Part shown: in pieces, positions 1 to 7,377 of the stretch
Layout: each line of letters starts with the position of its first letter
Numbering within the stretch: the first letter of the stretch is position 1
From: Streptomyces nigrescens
GTDB lineage: Bacteria > Actinomycetota > Actinomycetes > Streptomycetales > Streptomycetaceae
Assembly: GCA_024349765.1 (NCBI GenBank)
Contig: AP026073.1
Coordinates: forward strand, 6,014,001-6,078,000
Length of the DNA stretch: 64,000 bases
Reading direction: 5' to 3'
Program-made: the position numbers and the translations under genes
The notes under the pieces: model-generated
The model's database searches: none
Told to the model about the DNA's origin: nothing
Seen by the model: the letters and a program-made list of their open reading frames with translations, nothing else

Positions 1-722
1 TCCCGGGCGGCGGCCAGTTCGACGGCGGTACGGGCGACGGGCCCGGCGAGCGGGTACGGGCCGGCGCCCTGCCGGAGACCACCGCGCCGCAGGGGGGCCT
101 CTCGGCGTCCCCCACCGATCGCGCCACCCTCCCGGCCAGCCGCGGCAGCGCCCGCTCCGCGGTTCCCGGCAGCACCGGCCCCACCACCCCGACGACCTCC
201 CCCTCGCCGCACCGCCCCGCCAAGTCCCCCACCCGAAAGGCCGATTCACCGTCCGGCTCCGCCGCGCCAACCGGCCACCCGTCGGCCTCCGCGTCCACGG
301 CTTCCCCGCACCCCACCGTGTCCGCCGCCGGCGGCACCGGCAATGAGTCGTCGGCCGAGGCCCAGGTGCTGGCCCTGGTCAACCAGGAGCGGTCCAAGGC
401 CGGCTGCTCCCCCGTGACCGCCGATCCGGAACTGGCCTCCCTCGCCCAGCGGTTCAGTGACGACATGGCCCGCCGCAACTTCTTCGACCACACCGACCCC
501 GACGGCCACACCCCCTGGGACCGCGCCGAGGCCCAGGGCATCAGCGACCTCGGCGGCGAGAACATCGCCCGCGGCCAGGCCACCGCCCAGGCCGTCATGG
601 ACACCTGGATGCACAGCCCCGGCCACCGCGCCAACATCCTCAACTGCGAGTACAAGACCCTCGGCGTCGGCGCCCACTTCGGACCGGGCGGGCCGTGGTG
701 GACCCAGGACTTCGGCTTCTGA
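1..722 (+). CDS. Secreted CAP/SCP-domain protein, 5' end outside window
   Basis: The reading frame is open from the left edge, so the N-terminus lies outside the window. About the first 115 visible residues are a low-complexity Ser/Thr/Pro/Gly/Ala linker. The last 125 or so form a CAP (SCP/PR-1) domain of the bacterial YkwD type: 'ALVNQERSKAGCSPV' opens it, 'NFFDHTDPDGHTPWDR' carries the conserved His, 'GENIARG' follows, and 'WMHSPGHRANILN' carries the second conserved His near the end. Two Cys (in 'KAGCSPV' and 'ILNCEY') could form the usual disulfide. Such proteins are typically exported or membrane anchored; the signal or anchor would be in the missing part. The biochemical activity of bacterial CAP proteins is not settled. 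The nearest downstream gene starts 150 bp away. Confidence 0.9.
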   Translation, partial: PGGGQFDGGTGDGPGERVRAGALPETTAPQGGLSASPTDRATLPASRGSARSAVPGSTGPTTPTTSPSPHRPAKSPTRKADSPSGSAAPTGHPSASASTASPHPTVSAAGGTGNESSAEAQVLALVNQERSKAGCSPVTADPELASLAQRFSDDMARRNFFDHTDPDGHTPWDRAEAQGISDLGGENIARGQATAQAVMDTWMHSPGHRANILNCEYKTLGVGAHFGPGGPWWTQDFGF

Positions 723-871
723 CCCGCGCGCCGACCGGCCTCCGCAAGGACCCGGCCGCTGACCTGCGCCTGAGGGGCTCCTGACCCGCCCCCGCGCCCC
801 GGGAGGGCGCTCTGGTGCGCCGTTCATGCGCCCTGCATATGCCACCGAGACCCCCGGTAACTTCGCCGTCC

Positions 872-1258
872 ATGAAGGGACTGGGGAAGTACTGGGGATG
901 GGCGGTCTTCGCGGTGCTGATCGCGGCCTGGCTGACCTCGGCGTTCGGACCGGGGGTGCTGCTGACCCTCTCGGCGCTGAGCACCGTGTACTTCTTCTTC
1001 CGCGTCCCGGCGTGGTGTGGCGCCTCGGGGCGGGAGGGGACGTGCCGCAACAACAGCCAGGGCGTCCTGATGGGCTGCCATCTCCGTCAGCACAAGTGGC
1101 AGAAGTTCAAGCTGGTCGTCGTGCGGGAACGGTGGCGCCAGCTGGCGAGGGAACTGTTCCCCAACGCGACGTCCGCCCTGGCGACGATCGGCGGCGTCCT
1201 CGCGGTGCTGTCGGGTGTCGCCTCCGTGCTGCAGCCGTTCTGGGGGAAGGGCTGGTAG
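872..1258 (+). CDS. Small membrane protein with Cys-rich motif, function unknown
   Basis: This 128-residue protein has one or two hydrophobic helices at the N-terminus (about residues 9-47), a basic middle region and a third hydrophobic helix near residues 96-118. Between them sits a Cys-rich stretch, 'CGASGREGTCRNN' followed by 'GVLMGCHLRQHKWQKFK', so C-x8-C-x10-C-H spacing that could bind zinc; this is inference. I place the start at the ATG at 872 because the 19 codons upstream look non-coding and the hydrophobic segment then begins at once. I do not recognise a named family, although the CRNN...GCH..QHKWQ signature looks conserved. A perfect hairpin follows the stop. Confidence 0.65.
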   Translation: MKGLGKYWGWAVFAVLIAAWLTSAFGPGVLLTLSALSTVYFFFRVPAWCGASGREGTCRNNSQGVLMGCHLRQHKWQKFKLVVVRERWRQLARELFPNATSALATIGGVLAVLSGVASVLQPFWGKGW

Positions 1259-1284
1259 CCGCGCGCTGTGGGGACGTGAGCGCG

Positions 1285-1322
1285 CAGGGCCTCTGACCGA
1301 GAGGTGCCGGTCAGAGGCCCTG
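1285..1322. terminator. Bidirectional hairpin terminator
   Basis: This is a perfect 15-bp inverted repeat (1285-1299 and 1308-1322) with an 8-nt loop. It lies between two convergent genes (ends at 1258 and 1396), so it can end transcription from both sides. There is no T-tract, as is usual in Streptomyces. Confidence 0.75.
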
Positions 1323-1395
1323 GTGCCGGCCCGGAGGCCCTTCACGCACCGTAGCGGCCGGGCCTGCGGGGTCGTGATGCCCGGGTCCGTGCCGG

Positions 1396-2001
1396 TCAGG
1401 CGGACAGCGCGGCGCGGCCCGCGAGGGTGACCCGGGCCTGCTCGGCGATACGGCGGCCGAGGTGTTCGGCGGTGGCGACGTCGGCCTTGTGGACGCCCTC
1501 GGGGCCCTGGTCGTTGTTCGACTGGGCGGCGGCGCCCAGGAAGAAGCCCAGCCGGTTCAGGTCGTTCTCGGACGCGGTGGAGGAGTTCCAGCCCGGCAGC
1601 AGGTTCAGGCCCACCCAGGTCATGCCGTGCTGGGCGGCGAGCACCGTGAAGAACTGCAGGGTGTGGAGCTTGTCGCCGCTCTTGGAGGCGGAGTTGGTGA
1701 AGCCCGCCGCGAGCTTGTCCTGCCAGGCGCGGGTCGCCCAGCGCGCGGAGGTCGCCTCGGCGAAGACGTGGAACGCGCCGGAGGCGGTCCCCATGTAGGT
1801 CGGCGAGCCGAAGACGATCGCGTCGGAGGCGTCGAGCTGCTCCCACTGGGCCTCGGTGATCTCGTCGACCTTGATCAGGTGGACGGTGGCACCCGCCTCG
1901 ACGGCGCCGGCCCGGACGGCCTCGGCCAGGACGGCGGTGTGACCGAAACCGGAGTGGTACGCGATCGAGACGACGGGCGCGGGCAGAGCAGGGGTGGTCA
2001 C
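1396..2001 (-). CDS. Flavodoxin-like NAD(P)H:quinone oxidoreductase (WrbA-type)
   Basis: This 201-residue flavodoxin-fold protein probably uses FMN to carry out two-electron reduction of quinones or similar electrophiles. The phosphate-binding loop lies at the N-terminus ('SIAYHSGFGHTAVLAEAV', residues 10-27). 'IVFGSPTYMGTASGAFHVF' is the typical WrbA-family isoalloxazine-contact loop, and 'TLQFFTVLAAQHGMTWVG' is the third conserved segment. I choose the GTG at 2001 because GAGGAG lies 5 nt upstream and the hydrophobic first strand follows directly. The gene is divergent from an HxlR regulator, a common pairing for redox-stress enzymes of this kind, so that regulator probably controls it. Substrate preference cannot be read from the sequence. 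Confidence 0.85.
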   Translation of the reverse strand: MTTPALPAPVVSIAYHSGFGHTAVLAEAVRAGAVEAGATVHLIKVDEITEAQWEQLDASDAIVFGSPTYMGTASGAFHVFAEATSARWATRAWQDKLAAGFTNSASKSGDKLHTLQFFTVLAAQHGMTWVGLNLLPGWNSSTASENDLNRLGFFLGAAAQSNNDQGPEGVHKADVATAEHLGRRIAEQARVTLAGRAALSA

Positions 2002-2063
2002 GGGATCTCCTCGGGGGACGGGGCCCCGGGCGGTCGTCGCCGGGGCGTCTGCACCGAGAAAAG

Positions 2064-2139
2064 CACTAACTTTTCGAAAGTGCAACCCAAGAGATAGCGC
2101 CAGCATCTCAGATAGCGCTTTCCAGCGGTAAGCGCTATC
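2064..2139. promoter_or_regulatory. Divergent promoter/operator region with palindromes
   Basis: Between the flavodoxin gene and the HxlR gene there is a perfect 10-bp inverted repeat, GATAGCGCTT (2111-2120) and AAGCGCTATC (2130-2139), with a 9-nt spacer. An extra direct copy of GATAGCGC lies at 2093-2100. A second imperfect palindrome, ACTTTTCGAAAGT, is centred near 2074. This layout suggests an autoregulatory operator for the HxlR protein controlling both directions. Confidence 0.6.
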
Positions 2140-2151
2140 GCGGAGTATGGT

Positions 2152-2586
2152 GTGAGGATGGCGACGACCGAGACCGCGGACCGGACGAACGGGGAGGCCG
2201 CCGGCGGCTGTCCGGACGACCTGGCCTACGACGTGTTCGCGCGCAACTGCCCCTCCCGCGACACGCTCAAGCACATCACCGACCGCTGGGGCAGCCTGAC
2301 GCTGGGCGCGCTGCTCGACGGGACGTTCCGGTTCAACGAACTGCGCCGCCGGGTCGACGGGGTGAGCGAGAAGATGCTGTCGCAGACCCTGCACGCGCTG
2401 GAGCGCGACGGGCTGGTGCACCGCGAGGCACAGCAGACCAACCCGCCGCGGGTGGACTACGCACTGACCCCGCTGGGGCACCAGGTCGCCCGCCAACTCC
2501 GGGCGCTGATCGACCTGGTGGAGGACCGCATGCCGCAGGTGCTCCGGGCGCAGGAGCGCTACGACGCCGAGCACGCCGCGCGCTGA
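2152..2586 (+). CDS. HxlR-family transcriptional regulator
   Basis: This 144-residue winged-helix protein matches the HxlR (DUF24) family: 'NCPSRDTLKHITDRWGSLTL' is the conserved N-terminal helix with the family Cys, followed by 'LLDGTFRFNELRRRVDGVS' (helix-turn-helix) and the wing 'ERDGLVHREAQQTNPPRVDY'. Many HxlR proteins sense electrophiles or oxidants through the Cys in the NCPSR-type motif (family knowledge). The GTG at 2152 has GGAG 6 nt upstream; an in-frame ATG at 2158 is the alternative. The gene is divergent from the quinone oxidoreductase and is probably its regulator, acting at the palindromes between them. Confidence 0.88.
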   Translation: MRMATTETADRTNGEAAGGCPDDLAYDVFARNCPSRDTLKHITDRWGSLTLGALLDGTFRFNELRRRVDGVSEKMLSQTLHALERDGLVHREAQQTNPPRVDYALTPLGHQVARQLRALIDLVEDRMPQVLRAQERYDAEHAAR

Positions 2587-2629
2587 GCCGCCGGCGGCAA
2601 GGACTTCCCGGGGAAGAGCGCGGACCCGT

Positions 2630-3556
2630 TCAGGGGCGCGGCGGCCGCTGGCAGCGCGGGCAGAAGTAGCTGGAGCGGTTCATCCACGGCCGGCGGCGGA
2701 TCGCCGTACCGCAGCGGCGGCAGGGCTCGTCCTCGCGGCCGTAGGCGTCCAGCGAGCGCTCGAAGTAGCCGGACTCGCCGTTGACGTTGACGTAGAGGCT
2801 GTCGAAGCTGGTGCCGCCGACGGCCAGCGCGGCGCGCATCACGTCCCGTACGTGCCCGAGCAGCTCGGCGGTGCGCGGGCGGGTGAAGGTGGCGGTCGGC
2901 CGCTCGTAGTGCAGCTTGCTGCGCCAGAGCGCCTCGTCGGCGTAGATGTTGCCCACTCCGCTGATCAGGGTCTGGTCGAGCAGCGCCCGCTTGACGGTGG
3001 TCCGGCGGCGGCGCAGCGCGTCGTGGAAGGCGGCGTCGTCGAAGGCCGGGTCGAGCGGGTCGCGGGCGATGTGCGCGATGACGTCGGGCAGTTGGTCGGG
3101 GTCGCCGGGCACGGTGTCGTGCAGCGACAGGCCGCCGAAGGTGCGCTGGTCGACGAAGCGGAGCTCGGTCCCCAGGTCGTCGGCGAACCGCAGCCGGATG
3201 CGCAGGTGCTTCTCGTCCGGCGCGTCGTGCGGCTGGACCAGCAGCTGGCCGCTCATGCCGAGGTGGGCGAGGATCGCCAGGCCGTGGGTCACGTCGGGGG
3301 TGACGAGCGGCGCGATGCCCTCGGCGGCGGTCTGCGCTGCCGGGGTGCCGCCGGTCACCGGGATCCAGAGGTACTTGCCGCGGCGGCGCGCGGTCCCCAG
3401 GCGCAGCCCCGTGAGGCGGGCCGCGAAGTCCTCCGCCCCCGCCGTGTGCCGGCGGATCGCCCGCGGATGCCGCACCTCGACCTCGTCGATGGTGCGGCCG
3501 TCGACCCAGCGCTCCAGTCCACGGCGGACGACCTCGACCTCGGGCAGCTCGGGCAC
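2630..3556 (-). CDS. mutM: Formamidopyrimidine-DNA glycosylase MutM/Fpg
   Basis: This is a bifunctional base-excision-repair enzyme removing oxidised purines such as 8-oxoguanine and nicking the abasic site. The protein is 308 residues, slightly longer than the usual 270-290. It starts MPELPEVE, where Pro2 (after Met removal) is the catalytic nucleophile and Glu3 is essential. 'GRRGKYL'-type sequence ('[11 protein letters not shown]') gives the beta-hairpin Lys, 'LGMSGQLL' the DNA-probing loop, and '[12 protein letters not shown]' the helix-two-turn-helix. The C-terminal zinc finger is C-x2-C-x16-C-x2-C ('CRRCGT' and 'CPRCQ'). It follows rnc on the same strand, but a 20-bp hairpin between them makes read-through less likely. 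Confidence 0.95.
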   Translation of the reverse strand: MPELPEVEVVRRGLERWVDGRTIDEVEVRHPRAIRRHTAGAEDFAARLTGLRLGTARRRGKYLWIPVTGGTPAAQTAAEGIAPLVTPDVTHGLAILAHLGMSGQLLVQPHDAPDEKHLRIRLRFADDLGTELRFVDQRTFGGLSLHDTVPGDPDQLPDVIAHIARDPLDPAFDDAAFHDALRRRRTTVKRALLDQTLISGVGNIYADEALWRSKLHYERPTATFTRPRTAELLGHVRDVMRAALAVGGTSFDSLYVNVNGESGYFERSLDAYGREDEPCRRCGTAIRRRPWMNRSSYFCPRCQRPPRP

Positions 3557-3675
3557 GGCGGACTCCTCGGAACGACGACGGGTGGGAAGGAGGGGAAGAA
3601 CGCGGGGAAGGACGTGGCGGAAGCACTTCGGCGCAAGGTTGCGGCGGAGGGGCTTCGGCGGGCGGGGAAAGACTT

Positions 3676-3720
3676 CTGACCCCGTCCGGGGCGACGCGTG
3701 GTCGCCCCGGACGGGGTCAG
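3676..3720 (-). terminator. Hairpin terminator after rnc
   Basis: This perfect 20-bp stem (3676-3695 and 3701-3720) with a 5-nt loop lies 10 bp after the rnc stop codon. It should end the yceD-rpmF-rnc transcript before mutM. Confidence 0.85.
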
Positions 3721-3730
3721 GAGAGGTGCT

Positions 3731-4600
3731 TCAGTGTGCCGACGACGAGCCGTCGTCGGCGGTGGGAGCCGATCCGTCCGGGCCCGGCGACGCCGCGTCG
3801 CCGGAGGCCGCCGTCTTGGCCGCCTCGTCCGCCGCGGCGCGAATGGCGCGCCACGCGGACTCCGCCGCCTGCTGCTCGGCTTCCTTCTTGCTGCGGCCGG
3901 TGCCGGTGCCGTACGAGACACCACCGACGCGGGCGGCAGCAGTAAAGGTCTTCTCGTGGTCCGGGCCGGTCTCGGTGACCAGGTACTCCGGGACGCCGAG
4001 ACCCTCGGTCGCGGTGAGTTCCTGGAGGCTGGTCTTCCAGTCCAGGCCCGCGCCCAGGCTGGAGGACTTCTCGATGAGCGGGTCGAAGAGCCGGTGCACC
4101 AGCTCGGCGGCCGCGTCGAGACCCTGGTCGAGGTAGACCGCGCCGATCACCGCTTCGAGCGTGTCGGCGAGGATGGAGGCCTTGTCCCGGCCGCCCGTGC
4201 CCTCTTCGCCGCGTCCGAGGCGGATGAAGGCACCGAGGTCGAGGCCGCGCCCCACCTCGGCGAGCGCACGCGAGTTGACCACCGCGGCCCGCAACTTGGC
4301 CAACTGGCCTTCGGGCAGGTCGGGGTGGATGCGGTACAGCGTGTCCGTGACCACCAGGCCGAGCACCGAGTCCCCGAGGAACTCCAGCCGCTCGTTGGTG
4401 GGCAGACCGCCGTTCTCGTATGCGAACGAGCGGTGCGTCAGCGCACGCACCAGAAGGGCGGACTCGAGCTGGTACCCGAGCCGCCCTTCCAGAAGCGTGT
4501 GGGACGAGGCTGTGTCCGCCGGAGTCGTTTCCTCCCCGCGCTTGCGGGATGCCGAATGGGCGTCTTCCGCCTTCTTGGGGCTAGACACAGTGCCTGTCAC
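3731..4600 (-). CDS. rnc: Ribonuclease III (AbsB in Streptomyces)
   Basis: This endonuclease cleaves double-stranded RNA in rRNA maturation and mRNA turnover; the S. coelicolor orthologue AbsB also affects antibiotic production (established). At 289 residues it is longer than E. coli RNase III because of an acidic Ala/Ser/Gly-rich tail. The signature '[14 protein letters not shown]' (about residues 68-81) holds the metal-binding Glu and Asp; '[13 protein letters not shown]' holds the second catalytic Glu. The dsRNA-binding domain follows ('[20 protein letters not shown]' to '[16 protein letters not shown]'). The GTG at 4600 lies 7 bp after the rpmF stop; a second GTG at 4588 is possible. The rpmF-rnc arrangement is conserved in Actinobacteria. 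Confidence 0.95.
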   Translation of the reverse strand: MTGTVSSPKKAEDAHSASRKRGEETTPADTASSHTLLEGRLGYQLESALLVRALTHRSFAYENGGLPTNERLEFLGDSVLGLVVTDTLYRIHPDLPEGQLAKLRAAVVNSRALAEVGRGLDLGAFIRLGRGEEGTGGRDKASILADTLEAVIGAVYLDQGLDAAAELVHRLFDPLIEKSSSLGAGLDWKTSLQELTATEGLGVPEYLVTETGPDHEKTFTAAARVGGVSYGTGTGRSKKEAEQQAAESAWRAIRAAADEAAKTAASGDAASPGPDGSAPTADDGSSSAH

Positions 4601-4607
4601 CAGCCGC

Positions 4608-4781
4608 TCAGACCTCGAGGACCTGGCGCTTGTTGTAGGTGCCGCAAGCGGGGCACGCGATGTGCTGCTGCTTGGGCTCGTGGCAGCGCTCGCACGCCAC
4701 CAGGGTGGGGACCGCAGCCTTCCACTGCGACCGGCGGTGGCGCGTGTTGCTGCGCGACATCTTCCGCTTCGGAACAGCCAC
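4608..4781 (-). CDS. rpmF: 50S ribosomal protein L32
   Basis: The protein is 57 residues and starts [20 protein letters not shown], the hallmark L32 N-terminus. It contains two CxxC-type pairs ('CERCH' and 'CPACG'), so this is a zinc-binding L32. The GTG start lies two bases after the stop of yceD, and AGGAGA precedes it, so translation is probably coupled. L32 is part of the large ribosomal subunit. The yceD-rpmF pairing is widely conserved in bacteria. Confidence 0.97.
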   Translation of the reverse strand: MAVPKRKMSRSNTRHRRSQWKAAVPTLVACERCHEPKQQHIACPACGTYNKRQVLEV

Positions 4782-4783
4782 GG

Positions 4784-5410
4784 CTACTTCTCCTGAGGTT
4801 CATCCCCGCCGTCGCGGGGTGCGTTGTCCTTCTCGCCGTCCTTGCTGGTTTCGGCGAGTCCCTGCAGTGCCGCCCAACGGATGTCGACGGCGTCGTGGTG
4901 GTGGTCCGGGTCGTCCGCGAGCCGCACTCCGCAATCGGAACACAGGCCCGGGCAGTCGTCCTGGCACACCGGCTGCATCGGCAGTGCGAGCACCACCGCA
5001 TCGCGCAGCACGGGTTCGAGGTCGAACAGGTCGTCCTCGATGAAGAGGGTGTCCTCCTCATCCTCGGCGTCGTCGCCCGCGTCCTTGTCATGGACCCTGG
5101 CATCGGCGTCGGGGTAGGCGAACAACTCCTGGAAGTCGCTGTCGAGCTCTCGCTCCAGCGGCTCCAGACACCTTACGCACTCCCCCTTGACCGTTGCACG
5201 GGCGGTGCCCGTGACGAGCACCCCGTCCATGACCGATTCGAGGCGGAGGTCGAGCTCGATCGAGGCGCCCTCGGGCACACCGATGACCTCGTTGCCGAGG
5301 TCCCGGGGGGCCTCGACGGAGCGGGAGACCCTCTTGAGCGCACCGGGACGCCGGCCCAGCTCACGCGTATCGAACACGAGAGGGGCGCGGTGGTCGAGGC
5401 GGGCGTTGAT
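4784..5410 (-). CDS. yceD: YceD/DUF177 protein, probably starting at an ATC codon
   Basis: This DUF177 (YceD) family protein has about 208 residues. In other bacteria YceD is linked to ribosome or 23S rRNA biogenesis and is encoded just before rpmF, as here. Recognisable parts are '[20 protein letters not shown]' at the N-terminus, '[20 protein letters not shown]' in the middle, an acidic stretch, and '[20 protein letters not shown]' with paired Cys near the end. There is no ATG, GTG or TTG in frame at the point where family homology begins. The codon in the expected place is ATC (5408-5410), and AGGA lies at suitable spacing before it. The first in-frame GTG downstream would remove the conserved NARLDHR segment. 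I therefore infer ATC initiation; a CTG further upstream is the other option. Confidence 0.85.
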   Translation of the reverse strand: MNARLDHRAPLVFDTRELGRRPGALKRVSRSVEAPRDLGNEVIGVPEGASIELDLRLESVMDGVLVTGTARATVKGECVRCLEPLERELDSDFQELFAYPDADARVHDKDAGDDAEDEEDTLFIEDDLFDLEPVLRDAVVLALPMQPVCQDDCPGLCSDCGVRLADDPDHHHDAVDIRWAALQGLAETSKDGEKDNAPRDGGDEPQEK

Positions 5411-5858
5411 GGCTTCCTGCTTTCTACGGGGTTTTCGCGCCGCCCGTGCTTCGCTGGGAAATCCGGGCAGCAGAGATCGCGGAAATACGCGCGACCGAAG
5501 AGCCAGGATACTGGAAGCGCCCCGATAGGCCCAATCCGCCCCCGCTCCCCCGGCCACACCCGGTCCGCGGGCGGGCCGGACACATATGGGCCGCACACCG
5601 GCCTCGTACGGGGACTTCGTACGGGGCGGCTCCGCACGAGCCACGCGCAGGCCGGGCCCGGGGGCCGTTCCGGCTGGGGACGGGCCGCGTGCCGATCGTC
5701 CGGCGGCCGCGTAGGTGGGGGCGAGGCACGGGTCACGCGCCGGGCGGCGGGGCGGCGGGGCGGCGGGGCGGCCACCGGGGGGCGGGAAGCGGGAGCCGAA
5801 GCCCCGGGATTCCGTATCCCGAGCACCACACCTACGCATACCCCCGTGATCCCGTACA
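5411..5858. other. Non-coding region upstream of yceD, now ending at the IS
   Basis: No supported gene lies in this 448-bp stretch. It should contain the promoter of the yceD-rpmF-rnc operon. The visible structure is a G-rich tandem repeat near 5742-5772 and a repeated TCGTACGGGG-like segment near 5613-5636. The IS element begins at 5865, so any more distal control sequence has been separated by about 1.1 kb. Confidence 0.5.
5742..5772. repeat. Tandem GGGGCGGC repeat
   Basis: An 8-bp unit, GGGGCGGC, is repeated about four times without interruption. The regularly spaced runs of at least three G make it a candidate G-quadruplex on the plus strand. It lies upstream of yceD and close to the left end of the IS element. 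Confidence 0.7.
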
Positions 5859-5864
5859 CCTAGG
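5859..5864. repeat. Left target-site duplication CCTAGG
   Basis: CCTAGG directly precedes the left end of the IS and recurs directly after its right end (6944-6949). The sequence fits the NCTAGN target known for IS481-type elements. Confidence 0.85.
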
Positions 5865-6943
5865 TGTATTGATCACGAGCGTTGTTAACAGCCGCTCGGC
5901 TTGATCAATGGCGAAGACCTCCGGTGTGGTGGAGGTGTCGAATCTGCACCGCACGGAGGTCTTCATGTCCCACCGTAATGCCCGGCTGACCGTCTTTGGC
6001 CGGCGGCTGCTGGTCGAACGCATCCGCTCCGGACGTCCCGTCGCTCATGTGGCTGCTGAGATGGGGGTGTCACGGCCCACGGCCCACAAGTGGATGCGAC
6101 GGTGGCTGGCAGAAGGCGACGCCGGCCTGCAAGACCGCTCCAGTCGACCGCACAGGACCCCACACCGCACCGCGCCTGACGTCGAAGACCGCATCTGCAC
6201 GCTGCGACAAACCCGCAAGCTGGGACCGGCCAGGATCGGCCCGATCCTGGGCCTGCCGGCCTCGACCGTGCATCGGGTCCTGACCCGCCGTGGCCTGCAC
6301 CGGCTGGCCTGGCTGGACCGGCCGACCGGCGAGCCGATCCGCCGCTACGAACGAGCCCGGCCCGGCGAGATGGTCCACGTCGACATCAAGAAACTCGGCA
6401 ACATCCCCGCCGGAGGCGGCTGGCGCACGGTCGGCAGGACTGCGGGCGCCCACAACAAGCAGGCCACCACCGACCAGCGCAAGAGCTCCAAGCCGGTGAT
6501 CGGCTACAGCTATATCCACTCCGCCGTCGACGACCACTCGCGCCTGGCCTACAGCGAAGTCCTCCTCGACGAACGCAAGGAAACCGCGATCGCCTTCTGG
6601 CGCCGGGCCCAAGCCTTCTTCGCCTCGCACGGCATCACCGTCGAGCGCGTCCTGACCGACAACGGCTCCTGCTACAAGTCCAAGCTGTTCACCCGGACCC
6701 TCACCGCGGCCGGCATCGCCCACAAGCGCATCCGGCCCTACCGGCCGCAGACCAACGGCAAAGTGGAACGCTTCAACCGCACCCTGCTCGACGAATGGGC
6801 CTACAGCCGGCCCTACACCAGCAACACCGAACGCACCCAAGCCCTGACAGGCTTCCTCCACACCTACAACCACCACCGCAGCCACACCGCACTCGGCGGC
6901 AAGCCACCCATCAGCCGTGTGAACAACGCTCCAGGTCAATACA
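5865..6943 (+). mobile_element. IS481-family insertion sequence, apparently intact
   Basis: The element is 1,079 bp. Its ends are TGTATTGA on the left and TCAATACA on the right; the terminal inverted repeats agree at 22 of about 26 positions (continuing through GAGCGTTGTT). A 6-bp direct repeat CCTAGG flanks it. One transposase gene fills it, with an uninterrupted frame. Exact target duplication, good inverted repeats and an intact frame point to a fairly recent insertion. It sits between sepIVA and yceD, genes that are neighbours in Actinobacteria. Confidence 0.9.
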
Positions 6944-6948
6944 CCTAG
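5965..6948 (+). CDS. IS481-family transposase (DDE)
   Basis: This 327-residue transposase has an N-terminal helix-turn-helix ('VAAEMGVSRPTAHKWMRRWL', about residues 25-44) and a second HTH-like segment ('GPARIGPILGLPASTVHRVL'). An RNase H-like integrase core follows. The catalytic triad is visible: Asp in 'MVHVDIKKLG', Asp in 'VLTDNGSCY' and Glu in 'NGKVERFNRTL', with exactly 35 residues between the second Asp and the Glu. I choose the ATG at 5965; an in-frame ATG at 5908 lies only 44 bp from the IS end. The stop codon TAG (6946-6948) lies outside the element, inside the duplicated target CTAG, so the insertion site completes the gene. Confidence 0.93.
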   Translation: MSHRNARLTVFGRRLLVERIRSGRPVAHVAAEMGVSRPTAHKWMRRWLAEGDAGLQDRSSRPHRTPHRTAPDVEDRICTLRQTRKLGPARIGPILGLPASTVHRVLTRRGLHRLAWLDRPTGEPIRRYERARPGEMVHVDIKKLGNIPAGGGWRTVGRTAGAHNKQATTDQRKSSKPVIGYSYIHSAVDDHSRLAYSEVLLDERKETAIAFWRRAQAFFASHGITVERVLTDNGSCYKSKLFTRTLTAAGIAHKRIRPYRPQTNGKVERFNRTLLDEWAYSRPYTSNTERTQALTGFLHTYNHHRSHTALGGKPPISRVNNAPGQYT

Positions 6949-6949
6949 G
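6944..6949. repeat. Right target-site duplication CCTAGG
   Basis: This is the second copy of the 6-bp direct repeat that flanks the IS481-type element. It supplies the TAG stop codon of the transposase. Confidence 0.85.
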
Positions 6950-7096
6950 GGGCGGGGGAACAGATCCCGTAGGGGACACGAGGCCCCCCTGCGGGGCCAC
7001 AACCAGGCGGAAGGCGGGGGTTATTCCGGCGCGGGGGGGCGCAGCGGAGCGTGGGCGGGGCTGCTCCGGCGGCGGCGCGGCGAGGCGCGGGCAGAG

Positions 7097-7143
7097 TCGT
7101 TCCGGTGGTGGGCTACGGAGCTCGTTCCGGTGGTGGGCTACGG
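7097..7143. repeat. Direct repeat, 22-bp unit, two copies
   Basis: The unit begins TCGTTCCGGTGGTGGG and ends CTACGG. Copies lie at 7097-7118 and 7122-7143, a 25-bp period, and are identical. Confidence 0.7.
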
Positions 7144-7226
7144 GTGGTTCCCTGGCCCGGCGCGGTACGGGGCCGCCGGGCCAGGGCCCGGTGGCGGGCC
7201 TCTCGCACCGACTCGCGGCCGGGCAA

Positions 7227-7284
7227 GCGCCGCCCGAACCACCTCCGGGCGCCCGGTCGAGCGCCGCCCGAACCACCTCCGGGC
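7227..7284. repeat. Direct repeat, 24-bp unit, two copies
   Basis: The unit begins GCGCCGCCCGAACC and ends TCCGGGC. Identical copies lie at 7227-7250 and 7261-7284, a 34-bp period. No coding function is evident. Confidence 0.7.
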
Positions 7285-7377
7285 CCGGTCCAGGGCCACC
7301 AGCACCGCCGGCGACCAACCGAAGGCCACCCGCAGCGCCCGACACCCCCGCGGCCGGCCTCGCCGGGGAGATGCCTC

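Larger units (their letters stand above)
6950..7377. other. Non-coding region between IS and sepIVA with short direct repeats
   Basis: No gene is supported in this 428-bp stretch downstream of sepIVA. It holds two pairs of direct repeats (7097-7143 and 7227-7284). Before the IS insertion this and 5411-5864 formed one intergenic region between sepIVA and yceD. Confidence 0.5.

Noticed and set aside
3698-5863. A 721-codon plus-strand frame opposite rnc, rpmF and yceD
   Set aside because: Runs antisense across three recognised genes; not a plausible protein.
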